Shown here: in pieces, positions 10,963-22,313 of the stretch | Layout: every line of letters starts with the position of its first letter | Position numbering within the stretch: the first letter of the stretch is position 1 | Assembly: GCA_918026815.1 (NCBI GenBank) | Contig: CAKJVC010000021.1 | Span: forward strand, 310,001 to 374,000 | Direction: 5' to 3' | DNA from: Chalara sp. BL73 | Lineage: Eukaryota; Ascomycota; Leotiomycetes; Helotiales | DNA length: 64,000 bases | The notes under the pieces: model-generated | What the model was told of the DNA's origin: nothing | Seen by the model: only the letters and a program-made list of their open reading frames with translations | The model's database searches: none | Program-made: the position numbers and the translations under genes

Positions 10963-13853
10963 CTATGACTGGTCCAAGATGAAAACCTCGCTCTCATAGG
11001 TTTCGTACTCTCTACCCCGGTTCAGATCCGCAAACACCTTGGCAAATCTTAGCACAAACTTGTACTTCCCACTCGGCACCTTCTTTCCGTCCGACAGTGT
11101 GCCATCCCAATGAGATGCGTAGTATTGTCCATATGTTCCACGGGGCTGCCATAGCCATGGATAGCCGTTTGCCGAGCCGACAGTTTTGAGTCCTGCGGCA
11201 ATGACATTGTTTGGACCATCAACAGAGACTATGTCGAGTCTGATTGACGGACTGGCCCAGCGGTTGTTCCAAAGGAAGTATGGCTCACTACCAACTGAAG
11301 GCTTGAACGTTGAGATCGACCCATTGACAGAAACTGCGTATTCGTTGTCGAAATATGGCCACGGGACTGGGCCGTCCTGAGCAAGAATGGTGACGTCGTG
11401 TAGCTTGGTAGCAACTCCCCCGTATGGAATATGGATAGATTCCCCTCCACCCGTGATGTTGACGTATCCAGAATAGAAAGGAACCAATTTTGCATCCAAA
11501 GAGGGATCAGGAGTAACGGCAACCGTGACACGCTTCTTCTCGCCAGGCTTGATAGTTAGGGTGGATGGAGAAATCACAGCCGTTGAATACTTAGTGTCCA
11601 ACGGCCATGCTGTGCCAGCTGTGAATCGAGCAGGGAAGGAGGGATCTGATGCAGCGAATGCATACACGTTTGCGGCTGGCACATGAGTGAGAGTATATGT
11701 CTGGGTAGTCTTTCCGGTGTTTGAAACATAGAATGCAGCGTTGGCAACGTGGTTTGCGGTATCATTGAAGGCCAAGCTAGCCTCTGAAACAGTGATTCCG
11801 GAGTGAATGAACTTGTAAGCGTTAATCAAACCACCGCCTTGTTGTGCAACGGATGTTAAGAACGAGGAAGTGGTTGCGCCGTTGTTGAACTTGACGGGAT
11901 CGGCGGTTGCAGACAAAGCGGCGTTAATAACCTTGGGGCTTATTCCCTTTCCTTTAGCTTGGAGATAAAGGGCTACAACACCAGCTGTGAAAGGTGTGGC
12001 CATAGAGGTTCCGTCCTCAACGGCGTATCCGCCGTGGCTTGAGAGGTAGGTTGACAAGATCTGTCCACCGGGAGACGAGACAACGGGCTTGATTCTATTC
12101 TCGTTTGTGGGATTCCAGGTGGTGAAAGTGCTTAAAAATCCACCAGTGAGAGTGTTAAGTGGGCCAGGACTTTCAACCCGAATCGAGACCTCAGGTGGGA
12201 ACTTCAGCACGATTTGCTTTCCAGACGCAAGAATGTTGACCCAGCTAGCCCCGAGATCAGCTGTTACTAGACCTCCTCCTGAAATTGGAGAACCATCAAG
12301 GGCAGGAGAAAGTGTTCCAGGAACATTGTTGTAGATGATGATATATTTGGCTCCAGCATTAAAAGCAGATTGAGCCTTGGTCACAAAGGTGCAAGTTCCT
12401 CTGCGGATCAGAGCAATCTTGCCAGTCAAATCAGCAGTGAAACCGTTACAGCCATCGTCCACGATTGTTGGGTCAGTGGTCGAGGTCCAGAGAGGCAATT
12501 CAACATTGTCGAGGCTCCCATAAGAAGGTGTGTATCCGAACGATGTCGCAGAACCATCGACGATGTAATCTGCGATGGTTACAACCGCAGGACTATTGAT
12601 GTTGTTTACTGCGCCCACCGAAGTAATATCGCGTCCGGCAGAGGCAGCTGACGCATAATACAGTCCAACGCTACCATCATTTCCTGCTGCAAGCATGCAA
12701 GGTGTTCCGAGAGCAACAATGTTCGCAGTTGCAGCACTCCATGGCCTATAATTTGTTAGAATAAAATTAAGGCAATTTGGGACAGGGCAGTTACTCATTT
12801 TCCCAGCCGCTTGCTCCTCCGATAGAGGCGGTGATAATGTCGGCGCCAGAATTATATGCCATGGTGAAAGCTTCAATCAAGACCTCGTTAGAGACTTGAC
12901 CTGTACAACCGAACACCTTATAGGCCCCAAGTGTTACCGCTGGCGCAACGCCTAAGACGTAATCGTCATTGGAAGCAGCAATGATACCAGCAACATGGGT
13001 TCCGTGACCTCCACAATCGATTGGGTCTGGATCTGGTACTGGGGTTCTATAACTTCGTTAGTGATAAATTCTAATTGTAATGCATGTGGCTTTCTGACTC
13101 TGATCCGGTGTAGTCGTCACCCACGAGATCGTAACCAAAGGCAACCTTGAAGCCTGGCCCAAAACCGCCTCCGAGCGCAGGAAGGGTGTAGTCAATTCTG
13201 ATCAAATTCGTCAGTCAGGTACAAGAAACATTCTGTTTTAGATCCTTACCCAGTATCAATCTCCGCGATCACGATTCCTTTCCCGTCAAGGCCCTCCTTG
13301 TGAAGCTTGTCCACACCACTGCACCAAGATTAGTGACTGAGAAAGACAGATCAAATTCTGTGAAGTACTAACGTCATAACATGTGTGGTGAAGTTGTCGG
13401 TAGCAAGGCCAATAGCTCGCTTCTGCAATTCCGCCTTGACTTTGGAGTGTTTGACTGGCGCGGCGCGGTCAAAAAGTCGAACAGGCGTGACAGCTTTAAC
13501 CGTTGTCAAATTGGCAATCACATCCAAATCCGTCTCATCGTTGGACTTCAGGTTGAAAGACGTTCCAAAGAAGATATTTGGCTGGAAAGTCTTGCGAACC
13601 TCTGCTCCAATGCCCTTGGAGCTGAGATCGGTGTAGAATTGATCAACAGGGTCAACCAGGGAGTTCTGAGTTCTGATTAACAGGGTCGATCTGAGCAAAC
13701 AGGTTCTGTGTTACTTACAGCTTGAGCATCATCGTGGAACTGCACGATGTAAGCTCCCTCGACGACGTTTTTCTTAGCATCTTTAGCTGAAGGGCCAGCA
13801 GCTGAGGCAGAAGCTGCCAAAGCTGCCGTCGCGAGACCGACTGAGAGACGCAT
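10963..13853 (-). CDS. Secreted subtilase (S8) with PA insert and Fn3-like C-terminus
   Basis: Six exons (13853-13719, 13665-13373, 13318-13250, 13197-13099, 13046-12795, 12745-10963) give 876 residues. A signal peptide (about 1-20) is followed by an inhibitor I9-type propeptide (AYIVQFHDDAQA...). The catalytic triad is visible: Asp164 in IAEIDTG, His213 in CGGHGTHVAGI, Ser530 in DGTSMATPFTAG. A protease-associated (PA) domain is inserted between His and Ser at about 376-455 (GKIALIRRGTCTFVTKAQ). The C-terminal 250 residues look like the Fn3-like domain of C5a-peptidase and minor extracellular protease vpr relatives. It is predicted to be an extracellular endopeptidase for nutrient acquisition or host protein degradation. 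Intron four uses a weak donor (GTCAGA), but phase and alignment support it. Confidence 0.92.
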
Positions 13854-16614
13854 GATTAGGTATCAGGAATTGATCCTTTGCGATTACTGAGCTTGGCGCG
13901 TGGAAGCCAGAAAGGTAGCTTGAGGGAAACGCGCATCTTTATAGCTTCACGCGAATCTTCGAGAGCATGGGCAAGCAATATGCAAGCCGAGATCTACCCC
14001 TACTTACGCTTCTTGGGCAAATACCCATGAATGCACAGCTATCACACGAAATCAGGGGATCGTCGGTGGCCCAGGACGTGGTCCGAGAGGGGTGATTGTC
14101 TTGATGCAGTGACTAGTGACGGGCTTTGCCACCGGTATAACAGCTTCCATCCTGGTAGATACTGCATACTCACGCTTCGTAAAGCAACTAGAACATGAGG
14201 AATCATGAGGGGAAATTGGACATCCAACCACTGGGCGTACCAAATATGCTCCTACCTGCTCAATTGATCTTGGGAGAGTCTAGCCCGCCCCTCCATGGCG
14301 GCCCATAGCCTCGTGCGAAGACGCAGCAGAGAGGGAAGCTGGGAATGGGGCAAGAGAAGTCATTAATCCTTCATGGCAGGTTAGACAACAGGCACAGCAC
14401 ATCTGCCATGCAGGCTATCGCTATGTCAAGATGAACGGCAAGCTGATTGGCTGAGTACGGAAGCAGGTCCGTCATTAGTCGAGGCGTTTTCCGTGGCTAG
14501 AGCAAGCAATAAACCATCAACGGAAGGTCGAGGAACGCCAACCCCACGGATCCTGGAGAAGAGTTCAGGAGAGAACAATGTGCCCCTGCAGCCAGCCGGG
14601 AAGCGATTGCTTATCCAACTGCCCAACCAAGCTAAGACGTTTCTTGGCTGCATCGGAAGCCAGAATCTTATCTCGCTAGCGTGTAATGCCTTTTAAATAA
14701 CGATGTATATATACGGAAGCTTAAACGCTTAATCCAAGGGTGGTTCCCGGCTCACCAGCAATTATTGTTAATGTAGTTGTGGTAGTGGTAGTGGTAGTGG
14801 TAGTGGTTGTGTTACTGACGCAGTTGGAAATAGCAAAACGACGCAAACACCGCAAAAGCAGTGTCACACTCACTTGCACCAAACAACGCAGCGGTTAACC
14901 ATTTCCCCTAACCACACCGCATCCAAGAGCGGGGACAGCAGTCAGTCAGTGGCGGAGAGCCTCTCTGTCTCTCCCGCAACCGTCGCCAAGATGGGCCAAC
15001 AGCAAGCAAACGCCAGGAGATCATCCCCCCCACTACGGCACTGAGGGCCAGCTCTCATTAACCACATTGCCCAATGAAAAGTCGCTTCTGCAACCCAACA
15101 GCCTAATATGGATTCTGAAGCTCACATGTCAGCATGCATATGATAGAGCCCATCTGGGTGCGCAAAAACTATATTACCAGCTTGACGCCATCGGTTGCTG
15201 GACACGAACCGGGTTCTCCGTGCAGCCACCCCTCTACCCTGGCCCCCCCCCGGACCCTACTTCCAGCCGATTTTACCAGTATTGTGGGTAGACAAGCCGT
15301 GAGCCGTCATTTCATAAGCTTTAAGCCTTTTAGTTATAGCTTTATAAAAGCGACATAGCTGCCCGTTTCAATTCTACACGAGAAAATTTTTGGATGGACG
15401 TGGTCGAGAAAAGAAGGAGATCAACTCATGTCAAAGTTATCGCCCGCCACGAGAATTAATTTGTTTTATTGTCACACCCTTAGCCTGCCGCGGCAAATTT
15501 ATCATCCATCCATCTATCCCCCATGCACCTTGGTCGCGTCTTCATAAGCTGACAGGTGCAGCATTGCGTATTTTGATATGGCCATGGCGCGCTTCTCTAT
15601 CTGGCTCAATTGGGTCGGTTTCAAGACGTGCCCTTTTCACGCGACGGCAGTTCAGCAAACTTTCAACCCGGCCGCAGATCCCTCAACCACTGTCAAAGGT
15701 CGAACGTTATACCCTGGCATAGCACGTACCTTTTGGAATATCATCCATGTACCTTTTTTTTATATAGTGTGGAGAGCGTTTTTGCCTAGGAATAAAATGA
15801 TGGTACCTTGGGAAAGGACAACAATCGCTCCGCCATGGTTTGCGTGTGATTTTGCTTGTGTCACGCCACCAGGCGGCTATCTACCAATGTCCCCAATGCA
15901 TTTATCTGCGTGTTTGTGCTTTATTTACTTCTACAGATATGGTTCGCTTTCTTTCCGGGTGCTTTTTGCCGCAGCCGCAGTCGCGATTGTTCTGGTGGCT
16001 CTCATCGATTTGATTGTTGAAGCATTCGGTATGGCACGGTGTCAAGGCTGCCACACGTCAAGTTCGCCTGGATTTACTGGGATACCGCTGTTACTTTTGA
16101 TATTCTTCAGCCTGTCTGTAGTTGTGCCATAAATGAGAGAGGAACTCCTATAGTGCAATTTTTACGGGCTTCTGATTTTGTTTTCATTTAACTCTTTCTT
16201 CACATCAGCTCGCTTAGGAAAGGGGAAGCCGGAAAGGCCCAACAATTTCAGGGTACCGGGATAAGAGAGTTGGAGGCAAATTTACCTTTTTTTTGTTCTT
16301 TCTTTTAAAGCTTTTAATTTGATATGCTTCATAAAGTTGGGAAAAATAAGTAAAAATATTTAACATTTCGTGTCTACTCGCATATTGGCGAAAGTCCTGA
16401 CTATTTTCCAATCTCTCTTCCACGCTTCGCATTTGGGTCGGATTACCTTGGTGCGTGATTAGTATTAATTTATTTTCTACCTTTTGAATCTGCTGTAAAA
16501 TCCTCAATCCATAGGGTTCCTCTTGTGTCAATTCCTGGGCAGTGAAGCTTCCCTCGCAACAGGCGTTGGATGCATAAAATTCAAGGTCTCTATGGCAACT
16601 GAGTTAAGCTCGAC
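13854..16614. other. Long intergenic region with doubtful ORFs
   Basis: It holds the subtilase promoter, a GTGGTA microsatellite and low-complexity C-rich stretches. Two frames were considered. 15578-16132 (+, 184 codons from ATG) has two hydrophobic segments near its C-terminus but low-complexity, non-family composition. 16531-16214 (-, 105 codons) lies just downstream of the NLR gene and is Lys/Gln-rich. Neither shows a recognisable domain, and I do not call them as genes. Confidence 0.4.
14773..14811. repeat. (GTGGTA)n microsatellite
   Basis: An interrupted hexamer/trimer tract of GTGGTA units, about 39 bases, lies in the non-coding region upstream of the subtilase gene. Confidence 0.85.
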
Positions 16615-19600
16615 CTATACCTCCGCTGTAGGGTAAGTAATAGCGCATAGCTTCTCGTGTACGTGGACTACCCACTGCTTAATCGGATGAGGCGATTCTT
16701 GCAGCGCCGTCAAGAGGGAATGGCATAGGCTGAAGGCCTCGCCAATTTTCCCTTGCTGAAGGTAGCAGTCTAAGAGATAAAATTTGTAGTATATCAAATC
16801 AGGATTGTTGCCTCGAGGAATCTCATCCGTTGTCTCTTTGAGTCGCGCTGTCTCTATGGCGTGTCGTCTGAGAACGTCAAGAAACATTGCCTCGGCCTCG
16901 GCGTACTTCTTGTGGCGGAGGTAACACTGGGCCAGCCGAAATCTTCCATGTCCGATAGCTCCGAGGTGGTTTTCACCCAGGGTCCTGTCGCTGATTGCGA
17001 TATATTTCTTGAAAAGAGCTTCGGCGGTAGCAAAGTCTCCCAGTTCGCTTTTGGCCTGTGCGAGGCCACCACCTGCAACTAATGTCCAAGGATGCTCTCT
17101 GCCCAGCAGCGTTTGGCGTTTTTCAAAAACCTCTTCCAGAATGAAATTGGCCTTTTCGAAATACTTATTGTTTCCCTCACTTCTACCCATTTCTAGGTAT
17201 GCTACGGCTATCCTATACCTTACTTCTAAGGTGCGTACATCGTTTTGACCAAACCCATCTGGCGGCTCTTTTTGAAAAGTTGTCAAGGCGCTCTGGTGCA
17301 GGTCAATGGCCTCACCCCATCGGAACATCTTCCATAATGTTTCGCCTTTGTGATTCATGACACTGAGGGCATCCAGATGATGTGATCCTGCCTTCTCTAT
17401 GTTCAAAAATTTGCTGATTGCTAAGTTTTGTAACTCGAGCGCTTCTGGATATCTTCCTTGTATTGAGAGTGTGAGAGCATAAGTGTCCATTAGTTTAAGA
17501 GTATCAATGTGATCCTGTCCTAGTGACTTCTTGCACACAAACAAAGCCTCTCGTTGAAGATTTGAAGATTTTGTAGCCGCACCCATAAGTAAGTATGACG
17601 TTGCTAATGCGAGTGTATTAACTCTGCTTATCTCATTCTCAAGACCGAGGGGTAGCAGGAAGTCTCTCACAACATGGAAATGCTCTGCGGCCTTACTATA
17701 GTGGCCACACTGCAGATATACAAGCCCAAACTTTCCATTCACAGCGGCTTCTTTTCGACCGATTCGTTTACTAAGTGGCGTGGAGACGATGTTCCTCCAC
17801 ACTGAGCGTTTGGATTGTGCCTCCTTGTACTCTGCGGTGATGTCCTTTTCACGATTCTGTACAAATCTAATATGTGGAAGGAGCTCACTATGCAGCCTTT
17901 CTCTTTCAGGGCCGCCTGCGAGCAGTGGCAGGACGATACTACGTGAAAGCACCGTGATAGCTTCTTGACAACGAATTGCCTGATCGCCGGTGGTCATTTG
18001 TGGCCGCTGCCGTACCCACTCATGTACGAGCGGGTGCATCGAGTATGTCTTATAGGTAGCGTTTGAGTCACTCCGACATATAATCAGTGACCTCTGCGAC
18101 AACTCAGACAACGCGGCATCCAAGCGTACTTTGAAACCCTGCTCAGACAATGAACCAAGTTCGAGACTTCTCAGGAGGCAGGGAAGGCTAGGAGGCCCAC
18201 GGTCTTCGAAAATTGTCTGCCGTAACATAAACATAAACGCCCGGAGAGCTTGCCTAGAGATATTTGGCTTCAGGGCCGATTTGAGGCTCCAGCCAGTAGC
18301 CGAATGTTTCTGCATCTCTCTCTCTCGAATTGGGTTCTTGGCGGCCGCAAAAAGAATCTCAACGCTCAAGTTCTCATAGTAGAAAAACGAAAAGATGCGC
18401 AGCAGATCAATGGCATCCCTCACTGCCTCGCCTATCTTAGCATCGTTGACTACATCTTCCATCTTCTGAAAAAGGATATCATAGCTTGAGTATACGTCCA
18501 TGTCGCTCGTGTTGTAATCAGAATTTTTGCCTTGTCTCTTTCGCGCTTGCCGAATATTCCTCTTGATCTCTTTATAGTATGAAATATATTCTGCTAATGT
18601 GCAAGCACCTTTGAGAATCGCCTTGCCGGCATAAACAAGGGCGAGAGAAAGGCATCCTAGCGCTTCCGCTATTTGTCGGGCATTCTCTTGGACGGAAGCA
18701 ACCCATGGCCGTTCTTGGCCAGACTCCTCCATCAATAGTTCATGAGCCTCTTCCAGTTCCATTCTTTCAAAATGGTAGTGCTTAGCTCCAAATGTCCCAA
18801 GTTTTCGCAATGTTGGGTCACGGGTGGTTATGAGGACAAGGCCTCTCTTGCCAGACGGAATGTATCGCTGGATTTCTAACTTGGAATCATCGGCATTATC
18901 GATAAGCAGAAGCCATGGGAGATTGAGGCATGAAAGCCAATCTTTTGCTGAATCGATATCGCCCTCTCTGTTGTCGAGTTTGGCAATTTTCGCAAAGGAT
19001 TCCTTTATGCGGTCTTCAGAGCTTGCATCGACATAGAAGACTCCCCAGAAGCTGGTCACTAGTTAGCCTTGTACAAAGGCTCTAGAAAGGCCTTGGCCAC
19101 TAACTATCGTCAACTTACTGTTTTCTATTCTCTTTAGCAAATTTGCAACAAAACTCCGTCTTACCCGAACCCCCAAGGCCGTAAACGACGAAGCACATCA
19201 GCTTACAGCTTTGTTTCTGAGTCTCACACTCCTTGAAATAACTTTTCGAAAGATCCTCCAAGAGCCGCTTCCGCCCGATATAGTTTATGCTAACTGTTTC
19301 CCTGATTTTGAAGTGCTCATTAAGGTCAGCAGTCGCTACGAGCCCATCGGCACTCGCGCGGACCTATCCAAGCAAGTTAGAGCCGACTCAGAAGCTGTAA
19401 GTCAAAAACTTGCCTTCTGGTTGTGGCCGTTTTCGCTCTGTGAGGACAACAGATTGGTAAGCGAGAATTTGAGCTCAGTTATCTGTTCGGATAAGTTGGC
19501 AAGACTCAGATCAGTACTATCGCGCGAATGGAGGAGCAAGCAACTGGAAATATTTAGTACATACGTTCCACTAACTAGGATTGGTACTAACAGATTGAGG

Positions 19601-20115
19601 GCCGTGAAGGATATTTGTAATGAATTCTGGTGATTTGTGAGACTCCACCGAAGTTCAGTAAAGACACCCTCCTTCAATTTTTTCCTGTAGGCCATGCCTA
19701 TGCGATCGAGCTTATCCTCTAATTTATCTTTCAAAATGTTCATAGCCGTTGGTTTGTCCCTTAGTAAAGCTCTCTGGCGATCACCATCTTGTCCGACTAC
19801 TACTAGAATATGAGTTTCGAATCTTTCCAAGCAGTCTCCACAGTCACGACTAGTGTGCGATATGGCTTCCCACCAGGTGGTAATATCTCCCAAGTCTCGC
19901 AACGATTCTGAATTCGCCTTTGTAATTGTCTTCTGCGAAAGCTCGTTGATGGAAATAAAAACCTTTTGGAGCGACAAAAGCTCTCTTTTCAATGTCCTGA
20001 CATCTTCGCGGATTTCTTTGCTTTCTTCCTCCAAATGTTTAGTCCAGCTAATGATACGGGTGCATACATCAGCAAGCCCAACGACCGCCATTCCAATAGA
20101 GATCGGGTCCACCAT
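16615..20115 (-). CDS. NLR-like STAND protein: fungal N-terminal domain, NB-ARC, TPR repeats
   Basis: Three exons (20115-19414, 19363-19119, 19051-16615) give 1127 residues. The first 230 residues begin MVDPISIGMAVVGLADVC and are helical, like the fungal N-terminal (HeLo-like/SesB-associated) domains of STAND proteins; a hydrophobic stretch lies at about 170-190. The NB-ARC core follows: P-loop GLGGSGKT at about 296-303, Walker B LLLIDNADD at about 363-371, LITTRD shortly after, a GLPL-like LGCLSLALVYAGKA, and MHPLVHEWVRQ ending the winged-helix part. The C-terminal third contains kinesin-light-chain-type TPRs (about 750-1080, for example RYPEALELQNLAIS). Such proteins act in fungal non-self recognition and regulated cell death. 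The TPR units are diverged rather than near-identical. Intron one has a GC donor (AAG|GCAAGT) needed to hold frame. The start at MVDP is preferred over an in-frame upstream Met at 20241. Confidence 0.92.
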
Positions 20116-20526
20116 TACGGATATGTTTCTTTTCACTGGGAATGATTGAATAACATGAGAATATGAGGATGAGGATGTTAGATGGCAAATGAGCAAATAA
20201 TCCTGGATTAGACTTGTGTCTTGTGGAACGCAATGCTGCACATTAGCCCCAGTGTGACAATGTTTATATACTGCACATCCAGACGGATAGCCAATAAAGT
20301 TTTTCGTCCCACAATTCGACGCTTCCTTCGGCTTTTATTCTAATGGCTAAAGATAAGGTACTATCGGTTAGGGGTTGTAGCCAGCTCCGAAAAGAATGTA
20401 TACAGTGATCACACAACCCTATGCCTGCTGATTGCCGATGCTGTACAACACCTCCTAACTTTCTTTACAATAGCCTCCACTCTCGCCAACTATTGGCACA
20501 CTGCAGATACTGCTATAATTATGTAC

Positions 20527-20623
20527 GCCTTATAATATACAGCAAATATCTCAAATACCACAAAAAAGTGATCAAATGTCTTATATACCATACTCTTTTT
20601 TTGACGAATATCTGAAATGCCAC
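20527..20623. repeat. Left terminal inverted repeat
   Basis: Outer left arm of the element ending at 22086; starts GCCTTATAATATAC and pairs with 21991-22086. Confidence 0.75.
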
Positions 20624-21990
20624 TTTTGTGGTATATGAGATATGGGTTAACAAACATATGGTATATCAGATATTCGTCAACATTTATTATAAAGCCTGTA
20701 ATACACACTGTAGCTGTCACGATCCCAATACAGGCGGCGGCTACAACTGTTTGTAAGGTATCAAATACGAAGATTCTAAACTAAGGAGGAAAAAGTGTTG
20801 TGGAGTCCGTAGCCTCCCTTATGTCAGAAATAAGATCTATTAGGTAGGGGGATCAAATGGAGGATCTGCGAGGATATTATAGCGATAGAATATAGGCTTG
20901 TAATAATAGCAATCGTTCGGCTTTTTTCGCTTCGCGGGAAGTAAAGAAGCTTCATGTTTTTCATGAGTTCGATTTACAGGCGTGCAGGTCATACAGGCCC
21001 TGTATATCGGTTGGGACGAGGTCCAGCTCTAGCCATTTGGTTAGCGATGTTGCTTTGCATTTGAGCCTGGATGTGGCTGTATGGGGAAAGGGGGGGGGGT
21101 TGCTATGTTCACGCGCAATTCAGATAAAAATGTCCCGCTTTTTTTATAAAGTGTGAGAATCACGTGATAAGTATGGCAAGGCTAGTAGGCGAGCCAATGA
21201 GCATCATGACACTATATTGAGACCCGTGCATTAATTAATCACGTGACGACTCGGGTCTGACAGTAGCAACCACGATACATGCTGTAGCAATACATAAAGT
21301 GGCAGTATATAATATATTTAACTTGTAATTGTATTGTTACAGTATGGATTGCTACAGCGTAATTGTAATTGTATTGCTATAGCGTATATTATAGCCAGTG
21401 AAGGAACTAGTATTATCACGATATATTGACCCCTAAAATCGAATACTATACCCCACGCAATATGAGATTTCAAATAGCCATACATATTACGGCAAAAGTT
21501 TACAATCTTATATTATATCATACTACACTATGTATAATACTAACCTTAAATAAAGCTATTCCTAATTAGTAATACGACAAAAGTATAGCTACTTCCAAAA
21601 AAAAAGTAAGCTTCATTTCCACCTTGTTTTTAACCCTTGCGGTCGCTTTTTCAGCCTGGCTTGCTAGCCTTGTTAAAATACTTAGTATATTGCTAATATG
21701 ATAGGAGATCAAATTTTCATACTAATACTAGCGCTTTACGAGATATCTCATACTAATACTAGCGTAGTATCAAAAAGTCGATCCCATATGACTGGAGACT
21801 TAATATCACTAAATATCACTATACTGGTTCCTTCACTGATTGTAGCTGCTACAATATGTATTGTAATTGCTATAGCGATAACCCTAACGGAGGGAAACGA
21901 TGGTATATAAAATATATTAGTGTTTCTTATATACCATTGTTTTGTTAGTAAATATCTGAAATACTATTTTTTGTTTCTTGGTGCAAAACA

Positions 21991-22086
21991 GTAGTATTTC
22001 AGATATTCGTCAAAAAAAAGTATGGTGTATAAGATGTTTGATCACTATTTTGTAGTATTTCAGATATTTGCCGTATAATATAAGCC
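21991..22086. repeat. Right terminal inverted repeat
   Basis: Outer right arm; its reverse complement starts GGCTTATATTATAC and follows the left arm through the shared AGTGATCAAA block to GACGAATATCTGAAAT. Confidence 0.75.
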
Positions 22087-22313
22087 TATAATCAACTCAC
22101 TAGAGAGTTTGCTGACCTCAGCGGCAAATTGTTTACACATATTCACCTATCCAGACTTTCCGACTTAGTTTGCGTCAAGGAAATTGAATAGCCAGCAGGG
22201 AGATATCCATCGGATGAGTAATTAACTGTGATATATCAAAACTCGGCTGTATCATCATAACTTACGTGGAGTGTTCTGTTATCGATTCCAAATTACCTGA
22301 AGCAATTCTCAAG

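Larger units (their letters stand above)
20527..22086. mobile_element. Non-autonomous AT-rich element with long terminal inverted repeats
   Basis: The ends are roughly 97-nt inverted repeats (20527-20623 and 21991-22086) differing at about a dozen positions by eye. Inside each end lies a further inverted copy of the same motif (TCAGATATTCGTC near 20670-20682 and its partner near 21945-21955), so each terminus can fold on itself. The 1.3-kb interior is very AT-rich and repetitive (TATAGCG, TGTAATTGTATTG repeats) and has no open frame of useful length. No transposase is present. A target-site duplication is not obvious. The structure is that of a foldback or large MITE-like DNA element mobilised in trans. 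The flanking 20116-20526 holds only the NLR promoter. Confidence 0.7.

Noticed and set aside
15578..16132. 184-codon frame with hydrophobic C-terminus
   Set aside because: Composition is erratic, no family resemblance, no splice context; treated as chance.
20527..22086. Possible CRISPR-like or satellite array
   Set aside because: Repeats are inverted termini and irregular AT-rich words, not regular spaced direct repeats; the genome is eukaryotic.
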